Assembly (NCBI GenBank): GCA_002825515.1
Contig: PJET01000171.1
Span: 1-9,258 of the forward strand
Length of the DNA: 9,258 bases
Direction of reading: 5' to 3'
Source: Candidatus Thorarchaeota archaeon MP11T_1
GTDB lineage: Archaea > Asgardarchaeota > Thorarchaeia > Thorarchaeales > Thorarchaeaceae
A program made the translations under genes and the position numbers. Shown one piece after another: positions 1-5,819 of the stretch. Position 1 is the first letter of the stretch. Every line of letters begins with the position of its first letter. The notes under the pieces are model-generated. The model made no database searches. It was not told the origin of the DNA and saw only the letters and a program-made list of their open reading frames with translations.

Positions 1-1598
1 ATCTTGAAATGTTACTATCGTATCTCGCTTTATGTAACGATTCAGATCTTTATACAGAATGCCTAGCTGATAATGATCCGATAAGGAAATGTACAGGTGC
101 GGATCGAATTTGGAGAATTCGTGGCTCGCCAACTGAAGCAGCTTTGGTTGTCGCTCTTGAAAAAGCAGGCCTCCATAAGTATGTTCTTGATGAAGCATGG
201 CCAAGAATTTCAGAAATCCCATTTAGTAGTGATAGAAAATTCATGGCAACTCTTCATAAACCAAGCATAGCTGTTCAGAGAGACTATCCATCATTAGCCA
301 ATCAAGATTCAAACCTATTGATTGTCAAGGGGGCTCCAGAAAGAATAGAAGCATTTCTCAAAAAGCCATCTGGAATTGAAGGAGTTGTTAACGACTTTGC
401 ATCTCAGGGATTGAGAGTGTTAGCTTGTGCAATACGGCACCTGCCAAATGACCATCTTCAAGCTACAGAAGAAGATCTAGTGGATATGGAATTCGTGGGA
501 CTCTGCGGAATCAATGATCCGCCACGTGAAGGTGTTATAGACTACATAAGGAAGGCTGAGAAGGCGGGTATCGATGTGATAATGGTAACTGGAGACAATG
601 AATACACTGCCAAGGCTATTGGTAAAGAAGTTGGAATATTCAAACTAGAGAGAGATGATAAGAGCCTCATAGGAGATGATATCGATGCGATGGATGATGA
701 TGAGCTTCGCGATTCTCTTGAACAACGGTCGAGTATACTTGCTAGAACAAGCCCCATTCACAAACTAAGGATTGTCAAAGCACTTCAAAAAACAGGAAAG
801 GTAGTAGCCATGACTGGAGATGGTGTGAATGATTCACCAGCTCTACGTCAAGCGAATGTGGGTATTGCAATGGGCATTACTGGAACGGACATTGCAAAAG
901 AAGCTGCGGACATTGTGCTTCAGGATGAACGATTCGAGTCTGTTGTTGATGGTGTTGATGAAGGCAGGCATATTCTCAATACTTTTAGAAGAGTCGTTCT
1001 CTTTCTGACATCGACAAACTTTGCAGAGAGCTTTGTTATCCTAGCGACACTTTTGATATTTGTTAATCCAGTTCTCCTTTTACCCTTGCAAATCCTTTGG
1101 GTCAATTTAGTCACTGACGGAATGCTAGACATCGCATTATCTCTTGAGCCAAAAGAGAAAGGTCTCTTGGATCAACCACCTACCTCAACGGGGGAGAGGA
1201 TATTATCGCGACAAACCATCTCGAGGGCTCTATTCTATGGGACTGCTATGGCAGCAATTGTTATGACAATTTATTTTCTGTATCTCGGTCAGGATGCAAA
1301 ACTAAGAACAATGCTCTTTGTGAGCTTAATCGTGACTCAATGGTTTAGTGTTCAAAATTGCAGATCACCAACGAAATCAGCTTTCACACTTGGCATATTC
1401 AAAAACAAGGTGATTTGGATTGTATATTGTATTGATATTCTTCTTGTCACAATCCTATTTGTTTTACCACCTTTAACAGCACTCTTTGAATTGGTTCCAC
1501 TAGCTCCAGTAGAATGGATGCTTGTTACTGGTCTAGGATCCTTGATTTTTGTCATAGAAGAGGCTAGAAAGAGAGTGGCAATAAAATTACAGAAGTAA
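1..1598 (+). CDS. P-type Ca2+-transporting ATPase (P2A-like), C-terminal part, cut at left edge
   Basis: Pumps a cation, most likely Ca2+, across the membrane at the cost of ATP. The reading frame is already open at base 3, so the ATG at base 9 is internal and the true start lies outside the window. Numbering from that Met: N-domain with GSPTE (39-43) and KGAPE (107-111); P-domain with MVTGDN (192-197), a TSPIHK stretch (248-253) and the hinge TGDGVNDSPAL (269-279). About six membrane helices follow. M5 (about 328-350) has Asn337 and Glu340; M6 (about 358-378) has WVNLVTDG with Asn366, Thr369 and Asp370. These match the SERCA Ca2+ ligands of M5 and M6, whereas Na+/K+ pumps carry a different M6 pattern. 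The phosphorylated DKTGT Asp, the actuator domain and M1-M4 are not visible. Whole family members have about 880-900 residues, so roughly 40% is missing here. The 3' end converges on the next gene with a 16-base gap. The family is secure and the Ca2+ specificity probable. Confidence 0.93.
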   Translation, partial: LEMLLSYLALCNDSDLYTECLADNDPIRKCTGADRIWRIRGSPTEAALVVALEKAGLHKYVLDEAWPRISEIPFSSDRKFMATLHKPSIAVQRDYPSLANQDSNLLIVKGAPERIEAFLKKPSGIEGVVNDFASQGLRVLACAIRHLPNDHLQATEEDLVDMEFVGLCGINDPPREGVIDYIRKAEKAGIDVIMVTGDNEYTAKAIGKEVGIFKLERDDKSLIGDDIDAMDDDELRDSLEQRSSILARTSPIHKLRIVKALQKTGKVVAMTGDGVNDSPALRQANVGIAMGITGTDIAKEAADIVLQDERFESVVDGVDEGRHILNTFRRVVLFLTSTNFAESFVILATLLIFVNPVLLLPLQILWVNLVTDGMLDIALSLEPKEKGLLDQPPTSTGERILSRQTISRALFYGTAMAAIVMTIYFLYLGQDAKLRTMLFVSLIVTQWFSVQNCRSPTKSAFTLGIFKNKVIWIVYCIDILLVTILFVLPPLTALFELVPLAPVEWMLVTGLGSLIFVIEEARKRVAIKLQK

Positions 1599-1614
1599 TA
1601 TTGTGTACTAGTTC

Positions 1615-2223
1615 TTAGTTTGAATCCCCGGAATCATCGATTTGCTCAGAAGATACGGTATCGCTCCTAGACTGCATTCGCTGCTTCTTAACATCAGTAC
1701 GACCGACAATTAATCGCACTAGTCCATTGGCAAGGAGGGATATGACCAAAAGAATAAGCATCGTTGAGAAATTAATCCCTGGGAATATGAAGACAAATGC
1801 TGCTAGATTAAGTGTCAATATACCTGCAAGTACCTGAAGCATTTGAATCCAAAGAGGCAATTCTCCAAGAACTACACCCAGGACTATTCTTGATAGTCCA
1901 ACAAGAAGCATTGCTGTAGCAGGGTAAATGATCAATAGATCGGGAGGTAATGAAATAAACAAGAAATCTATGACTGCTACAGCTATTGCAGCAACGCCTG
2001 TGAGGAACATGAATATTCTAACATATGTATGACCATGCATAATGTAGATGCTCCATACAATCCAGGCAATACCCATTCCCACCAGACCAATTGATAGGAT
2101 TTCCAGTGCGTAGGCAAAACTGAAAGCCAGTTCAAGGACTGCAACCAAGGCAACTACTATTACTGCAACTCCTATGACATCATCAAGAAGATGAATCCAG
2201 GAAGGATCACGCTCCTCATTCAT
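1615..2223 (-). CDS. Six-helix membrane protein, DUF308/HdeD-like
   Basis: A 202-residue integral membrane protein with no recognisable catalytic residues. About six hydrophobic helices are visible, at roughly 16-35, 38-60, 68-89, 95-118, 126-147 and 152-173. They fall into helix pairs with Gly/Pro-rich turns (for example the FPGIN turn at 147-151), which resembles the repeated pairs of the DUF308/HdeD family. HdeD itself is linked to acid resistance in enterobacteria, but that role should not be carried over. A short charged, Ser/Asp-rich tail (about 174-202, beginning VKKQRMQSRSD) follows the last helix and is probably cytoplasmic. The start is an ATG. The gene lies 59 bases downstream of the helical protein gene on the same strand, so the two could share a transcript, although an AT-rich element in the gap could also promote it alone. 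The family assignment rests on topology and pattern, not on a diagnostic motif. Confidence 0.8.
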   Translation of the reverse strand: MNEERDPSWIHLLDDVIGVAVIVVALVAVLELAFSFAYALEILSIGLVGMGIAWIVWSIYIMHGHTYVRIFMFLTGVAAIAVAVIDFLFISLPPDLLIIYPATAMLLVGLSRIVLGVVLGELPLWIQMLQVLAGILTLNLAAFVFIFPGINFSTMLILLVISLLANGLVRLIVGRTDVKKQRMQSRSDTVSSEQIDDSGDSN

Positions 2224-2282
2224 GTGCTGAAAGACAGATTGAAGAAAATTATCTCTTTCGGTCTGATTATCTAAACGAGAGA

Positions 2283-2939
2283 TTAAAGTTGGATTTTCTT
2301 GTAGGCATCGGGAATCCTGATACCAGTCTTACCAGAGAATACATCTCTAAGGAGCTCCACATGCTCGTCAAGATCCTTCAATAACTTGTCTCTAGCATGT
2401 GCTTCAATATTTGGTTCGATACCCCAGATAGTCAAGTAATTGCTGACTACGCCAATCTCAATTGCACCTTCTTCAAAGTCACGAAAGATTGTGAGCTTGA
2501 CCAAGAACTCTGATTCATACATATTCAAAATATCACGAACACTGATCATGACTAAATCGAGAAATCCAATGAGATCTTCGAGGTCAGGAGAATCCTGTAG
2601 GTTCCCTCGCATTGTTTCAGTCAGAGTTTGTATTTTTGAAGCGGTGTGTCGGAGATTCTCAAACATATGCATTAGCTTTGTGAACTCTCTAATTGAAGTT
2701 TCAAGTGCAGGAACAAGCTTATCATAGAGGTTTACAAGTAGGATACCTTTCGCATTCTCGCGAATGTCAGAAAAAGACTCGAGCTTACCTAGTGGCCCAT
2801 CCAAATGCTCAATCTGCATGATTGTGTTTGTTACAGCTTGTATGGCTTTTACAGACTTCCGTTGGATGTTAGCCCACTTTTCGACAAACGTGTCAAGCCC
2901 CTCGCGGAGGTCGTCAAGCGTATCTAGGTAATGTGCCAT
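2283..2939 (-). CDS. Soluble all-helical protein of unknown function
   Basis: I do not recognise a family. The 218-residue product has no signal peptide, no membrane helix and almost no predicted strand. It reads as a run of long amphipathic helices (about 4-45, 53-110, 118-150, 155-200), broken by a short Gly/Pro-containing link near 47-51 (LDGPLG) and a Gly-Ile-Glu-Pro turn near 173-176. The heptad-like spacing of Leu/Ile/Met and the acidic-basic alternation fit a helical bundle or coiled coil, possibly oligomeric. It contains one Trp near the N-terminus (W22) and a second in the C-terminal half (W172), with no Cys or His cluster that would suggest metal binding. The ATG start sits about 33 bases downstream of the centre of a good minus-strand TATA box, which supports both the start and a leader of only about 7 bases. 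It is upstream of the DUF308-like membrane protein on the same strand, so a membrane-linked role is possible but only inferred. Confidence 0.8.
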   Translation of the reverse strand: MAHYLDTLDDLREGLDTFVEKWANIQRKSVKAIQAVTNTIMQIEHLDGPLGKLESFSDIRENAKGILLVNLYDKLVPALETSIREFTKLMHMFENLRHTASKIQTLTETMRGNLQDSPDLEDLIGFLDLVMISVRDILNMYESEFLVKLTIFRDFEEGAIEIGVVSNYLTIWGIEPNIEAHARDKLLKDLDEHVELLRDVFSGKTGIRIPDAYKKIQL

Positions 2940-2968
2940 TGTTTTCCGAGTGAACCTTGCTTACAGTC

Positions 2969-2976
2969 CATATAAG
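2969..2976 (-). promoter_or_regulatory. TATA box for the helical-protein gene (2283-2939)
   Basis: On the minus strand this reads CTTATATG. Its centre lies about 33 bases upstream of the ATG at 2939. Archaeal transcription usually starts about 25 bases after the TATA centre, which predicts a start near 2947 and a leader of about 7 bases. No transcript evidence is available. Confidence 0.55.
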
Positions 2977-2977
2977 A

Positions 2978-3008
2978 CATTCTCTGGGGACCAAAAGTAT
3001 AGAGAATG
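2978..3008. repeat. Inverted repeat next to the TATA box (8-base arms, 15-base spacer)
   Basis: The arms are CATTCTCT (2978-2985) and AGAGAATG (3001-3008), perfect inverted copies spaced by 15 bases. A further CATTC at 3021-3025 faces the second arm. The element abuts the upstream side of the minus-strand TATA box (2969-2976), the position where archaeal activators, or repressors that block TBP/TFB, often bind. The centre-to-centre spacing of the arms is 23 bases, about two helical turns, as expected for a dimeric DNA-binding protein. Operator function is inferred. Confidence 0.5.
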
Positions 3009-3159
3009 AACGATGTCGAACATTCCTCATTATTACAGATCTTTCTGAAGCAATAGTTGGCATAGCATATTACGTTGTGAAGAGATCTTAGATGAGCTTT
3101 ACGACTTCAACCCGGTGGATTCATTACATCGGTAGCTGTGGATAACTGGGGTCGATTTC

Positions 3160-3840
3160 TTGATAGTATTTAGAAAGCGAACGGTAATCATTTGCTTAAT
3201 TGCTCTTGTGTTCGTATTGCCAATAGGAAGAGTTCAAGCTGTTGAAAATCATAATTTATCATGGGGTGTAGAAGTTGGTGATAGATTTGATTACCATTTC
3301 GCCACTCGATCCTCGGTTTCGAGTAGTAATCGTGATTACTATTATTATGTAGAGATTGACAGTCTCCCTACAATTCCGACTAATGTCACCGAATCTCCCA
3401 GAATTACAGCATCTTCTGTTAACGAATACAATACATATTTTTCCTTCTATTTTATGAATGATACAGAGGTAGAATTCATGTCCTTTCACTGGTCTGCTTA
3501 TCCCATAGGAAACTGGAGTCTTGTGAAAGACCTATCTCTTTTGAAGTGGAATTACACTGAAGATGAAGTTGATATAATTGATACTGAAACCGAGTGGGGC
3601 ATGGTCGTATCAGTTGACGAACCTCGTGGTGTTCATACCGACACTTTAAGATACTCGAAGAGTGATGGTGCTCTGAATCTACTAGAGATGAACTGGCAAA
3701 ATTATGATGACACTTATCTTATTTACAGGACCACACGTTTGTATGAAGGTATCGATATGACAGTAGTGATAGGAGCTGCTGCGGTGTTTGGACTTGCCGC
3801 GGTTGTAGTAGTAGTTCTTAGGAAGAGAAGTGTCAAATAA
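3160..3840 (+). CDS. Secreted surface protein with C-terminal membrane anchor, function unknown
   Basis: A 226-residue exported protein. Its N-terminus has the three parts of a Sec signal peptide: basic residues (RKR, 5-7), a hydrophobic core (about 8-22) and a plausible cleavage site after VQA (25-27). The C-terminus has one hydrophobic helix (about 201-220) followed by RKRSVK, so the body is expected outside the cell, anchored by its end. The extracellular part begins with a WGVEVGDRFDYHF stretch and is rich in aromatic residues and likely beta strands. It holds five N-X-S/T sequons (N32, N75, N100, N118, N131), consistent with archaeal N-glycosylation. The start is TTG at 3160. No ATG lies upstream before the in-frame stop at 3133, and only this start preserves the full signal peptide. 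A weak GGGGT lies 8 bases ahead. I know no function. Similar exported proteins with a 'VGD.f.Y' opening seem common in Asgard genomes, but that is from memory. Confidence 0.82.
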   Translation: MIVFRKRTVIICLIALVFVLPIGRVQAVENHNLSWGVEVGDRFDYHFATRSSVSSSNRDYYYYVEIDSLPTIPTNVTESPRITASSVNEYNTYFSFYFMNDTEVEFMSFHWSAYPIGNWSLVKDLSLLKWNYTEDEVDIIDTETEWGMVVSVDEPRGVHTDTLRYSKSDGALNLLEMNWQNYDDTYLIYRTTRLYEGIDMTVVIGAAAVFGLAAVVVVVLRKRSVK

Positions 3841-3850
3841 TCTTGAGAGT

Positions 3851-3867
3851 GTCCGACTTAGTTGGAC
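3851..3867. terminator. Short hairpin between converging genes, possible two-way terminator
   Basis: GTCCGAC (3851-3857) can pair with GTTGGAC (3861-3867) around a TTA loop: 7 pairs, one of them G-U. It lies in the 64-base gap between the surface-protein gene and the converging regulator gene. Flanking sequence is only moderately T-rich on either strand, so termination is a possibility and not a firm call. Confidence 0.35.
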
Positions 3868-3904
3868 TATGGATTATTGCATTGATAGTTCTGAAGAAGA
3901 GAGT

Positions 3905-4438
3905 CTAGATCAGCTTCAGAAGGTCAGACCGTGTAATGATACCTTGGATTCTTCCCTGGTTGTGAACTATGACAGCTTGATATGACTCGAAGAGTGGGAT
4001 GATGACATCAACCGATGTGACCTCATCGACCATGAGTGATCCACTCGGACTCATGACTGCTTGGACTGAAATCTCACGAAGGTCATGTTGAAGATTCTGA
4101 ATGATGTCCCACTCAGTTATGATTCCCACAATTTGTGTCCCTCGTAAGACAGGAAGTTGTGAGTAGTTGTGCTTCTGCATGAGAGAAACTGCTATCGAAA
4201 CAACATCACGTGCGTCTATGACTATCGGGTCTGGAGTCATTATCTCAGAACAGACCTTTCCAGTCGTTCCAGTCAGGATATCGACTATCTTCTTTACTAG
4301 TGACAATTTGGGATCGAGGGATCCCCGTTCGAATCTCGCTATATAAGACTGAGAAACACCAATCGCTGTCGCTAGCTCAGCCTGAGTCATGCCGCTTCGC
4401 AATCGCAGATTTCTCAGGTCATCAGTTGTGAGAATCAT
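3905..4438 (-). CDS. Transcriptional regulator: XRE-type HTH plus two CBS domains
   Basis: A 177-residue DNA-binding protein that probably senses an adenosyl compound. The N-terminal Cro/C1-type HTH (about 7-56) shows the classic pattern LRLRSGMTQAELA, then GVSQSYIARFERG, with the recognition helix near 28-39. A CBS pair (Bateman module) follows: CBS1 about 62-120 starting at SEIMTPDP, CBS2 about 123-177 starting at VQAVMSPSG. Each ends with the G-h-h-T-x-x-D signature that contacts ribose and phosphate of adenine ligands: GIITEWD (105-111) and GIITRSD (166-172). The layout matches the archaeal HTH-CBS regulators grouped in COG3620. The gene is divergent from SAM synthetase, with 125 bases between the starts, so that gene is the obvious first target candidate. 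A TATA box about 26 bases ahead of the ATG suggests a leaderless mRNA and supports the start. Ligand and target are inferred: AMP, ATP, SAM or methylthioadenosine are all possible. Confidence 0.92.
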   Translation of the reverse strand: MILTTDDLRNLRLRSGMTQAELATAIGVSQSYIARFERGSLDPKLSLVKKIVDILTGTTGKVCSEIMTPDPIVIDARDVVSIAVSLMQKHNYSQLPVLRGTQIVGIITEWDIIQNLQHDLREISVQAVMSPSGSLMVDEVTSVDVIIPLFESYQAVIVHNQGRIQGIITRSDLLKLI

Positions 4439-4460
4439 GAGGCAATATTACTGTTGGTAA

Positions 4461-4469
4461 TTATAGAAT
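4461..4469 (-). promoter_or_regulatory. TATA box for the HTH-CBS regulator gene
   Basis: On the minus strand this reads ATTCTATAA. Its centre is about 26 bases from the ATG at 4438, so transcription should begin at or within a base or two of the start codon (a leaderless transcript). No Shine-Dalgarno sequence precedes the ATG, which agrees with this. Confidence 0.55.
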
Positions 4470-4475
4470 TTTTGG

Positions 4476-4485
4476 TGAGTACTCA
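4476..4485. promoter_or_regulatory. 10-base perfect palindrome, candidate operator of the regulator
   Basis: TGAGTACTCA is a perfect 10-base palindrome lying just upstream of the regulator's own TATA box and about 32 bases upstream of the TATA-like box of the SAM synthetase gene. Short palindromes of this kind are typical of Cro/C1-type HTH dimers. Its place between two divergent promoters would allow one protein to control both. Binding is inferred. Confidence 0.45.
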
Positions 4486-4516
4486 GAGGTATTTTTTTCG
4501 TCATCCAACACAATTC

Positions 4517-4525
4517 TTTTATATT
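4517..4525 (+). promoter_or_regulatory. TATA box for SAM synthetase
   Basis: TTTTATATT is the best plus-strand TATA match in this gap. Transcription about 25 bases downstream would start near 4546, leaving a leader of about 18 bases before the ATG at 4564. That leader is too short to hold a riboswitch, so any control of this gene by SAM probably acts at initiation. Confidence 0.55.
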
Positions 4526-4563
4526 GACACCACTGGGCCGGGTGAAAAGACGAGTTGATTATT

Positions 4564-5763
4564 ATGAATTTAAAAGTTACACGTGGCGCTGGACCCTCTG
4601 TTGACAAGCTCCCAGTAGAGATTGTTGAGAGAAAGGGGAAAGGACACCCTGACACTCTCTGTGACAAGGCTGCAGAGGAACTATCAGTTCGCCTTAGCGA
4701 ATATTACATGGAAGTTTTTGATCAAGTTCAACATCATAATGTTGACAAGGTACTACTCGTTGGTGGACAGTCAAATGCGAAATTTGGAGGCGGGGATGTT
4801 ATTGAACCCATATACATCTTGATGAGCGGACGTGCTGTCGATGTAGTTGACAAAGATTACGAACGAATAGTCCCTGTTGGCAAGTTTGCAGTTCAACATA
4901 CTAGGGATTGGTTGAGCAAGGACCTCCCTCACCTTGATGTGAATTCAGATGTCATTATTGATTACAAGATACGAGCGGGAAGCACAGATCTAGTTGGCAA
5001 CTTTGATTTGGAAAGAGGTGTGCCGAGAGCAAATGATACAAGCTTTGGTGTGGGCTATGCACCACTATCACCGACTGAGTTAATCACACTTGAGTCAGAA
5101 CAACTCTTGAACAGTGATAAAGTCAAGAAGCAGTGGCCGCAGATTGGAGAGGACATAAAAATCATGGGTACAAGGGTTGATGACAAAATCCATGTCCAAG
5201 TTGCAGCAGCGATTATTTCTAGTGAAACAAAGGACAAAGACGAGTATGCTAATGTTATGGAAGGAATTAATGACCTCCTAACAGACCTAGCAGTCAAAAT
5301 CACAGATATGGAAACTGATGTCAGTGTAAATACTGCAGACAGTCCTGACGATAATCTATTCTACCTAACTGTTACTGGGACTTCTGCTGAGCATGGGGAC
5401 GATGGGCAAGTGGGTAGAGGTAACCGCGCAAACGGCCTCATAACACCCTATAGACCAATGACTCTCGAAGCTGCAGCTGGTAAGAATCCAGTGTCACATG
5501 TTGGTAAGACCTATAATGTTGCTGCTAGAGAGATCACGGAGAGAGTATACAAGGAACACCCAGACCTATCTCAAGTCTACTGTTATCTAGTCAGCCAGAT
5601 TGGTGCACCTATCACAGAACCAAAAGCCATCAATGTCGAGCTCTTTGGAGATTGTGATATTGAGAAAGTTAAGTCTTCAGTCGAATCAATAACAGAGGAA
5701 GTCATTGGCAAACTCCCACGCGTATGGGAAGGATTTGTCAAAAGACAATATCAACTCTGGTAG
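4564..5763 (+). CDS. mat: S-adenosylmethionine synthetase, archaeal type
   Basis: Makes S-adenosylmethionine, phosphate and diphosphate from methionine and ATP, supplying the cell's methyl donor; cytosolic. At 399 residues it matches the usual archaeal length of about 400 and aligns along its whole length with the archaeal family (COG1812), which shares little sequence with bacterial MetK. Visible family blocks: VERKGKGHPD (21-30, with the ATP-site GHPD), KFGGGD (73-78), ANDTSFGVGYAPLS (156-169), GEDIKIMG (195-202), VTGTSAEHGDDGQVGRGNR (270-288) and EAAAGKNPVSHVGK (302-315). The ATG at 4564 is preferred. An in-frame TTG at 4555 would add three residues and has GGTGA nine bases ahead, but the predicted transcript start near 4546 would exclude that site. 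The gene is divergent from the HTH-CBS regulator and converges on the peptidase gene across a hairpin terminator. No key residue appears to be missing. Confidence 0.97.
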   Translation: MNLKVTRGAGPSVDKLPVEIVERKGKGHPDTLCDKAAEELSVRLSEYYMEVFDQVQHHNVDKVLLVGGQSNAKFGGGDVIEPIYILMSGRAVDVVDKDYERIVPVGKFAVQHTRDWLSKDLPHLDVNSDVIIDYKIRAGSTDLVGNFDLERGVPRANDTSFGVGYAPLSPTELITLESEQLLNSDKVKKQWPQIGEDIKIMGTRVDDKIHVQVAAAIISSETKDKDEYANVMEGINDLLTDLAVKITDMETDVSVNTADSPDDNLFYLTVTGTSAEHGDDGQVGRGNRANGLITPYRPMTLEAAAGKNPVSHVGKTYNVAAREITERVYKEHPDLSQVYCYLVSQIGAPITEPKAINVELFGDCDIEKVKSSVESITEEVIGKLPRVWEGFVKRQYQLW

Positions 5764-5772
5764 TAACAAATC

Positions 5773-5805
5773 AAAAAAAAAGTAGGGCAGTAGCACGCTG
5801 CCCTA
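5773..5805. terminator. Shared two-way terminator hairpin
   Basis: TAGGGCAG (5783-5790) pairs perfectly with CTGCCCTA (5798-5805) around a 7-base loop, in the 56-base gap between the converging SAM synthetase and peptidase genes. Nine A's at 5773-5781 become a run of nine T's just after the hairpin on the minus strand, giving a textbook intrinsic terminator shape for the peptidase gene. On the plus strand the hairpin is followed by T-rich sequence with interruptions (5804-5820). Confidence 0.8.
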
Positions 5806-5819
5806 TACTGTTATTTCTT

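Noticed and set aside
2440..2727. A 95-codon plus-strand frame
   Set aside because: Lies wholly opposite the helical-protein gene. The product is Ser/Arg-rich, as expected from the antisense of a coding region.
3037..3089. AGATCTT occurring twice (3037-3043 and 3083-3089) in the divergent region
   Set aside because: Only seven bases long, and chance occurrence is plausible in AT-rich DNA. It has no clear relation to a promoter element.
2940..3159. A tRNA or other structured RNA in the 220-base divergent gap
   Set aside because: A T-loop-like fragment (GGTCGATTTC) is present, but no acceptor stem or anticodon arm can be built around it.
4555..4563. Upstream TTG as the start of SAM synthetase, with GGTGA nine bases ahead
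   Set aside because: The predicted transcript start near 4546 would leave GGTGA outside the mRNA, and the ATG at 4564 fits the family's length. Kept only as an alternative.
4526..4563. SAM riboswitch ahead of SAM synthetase
   Set aside because: The predicted leader is only about 18 bases, and the whole gap between the regulator and synthetase genes shows no multi-stem fold of a known SAM riboswitch.
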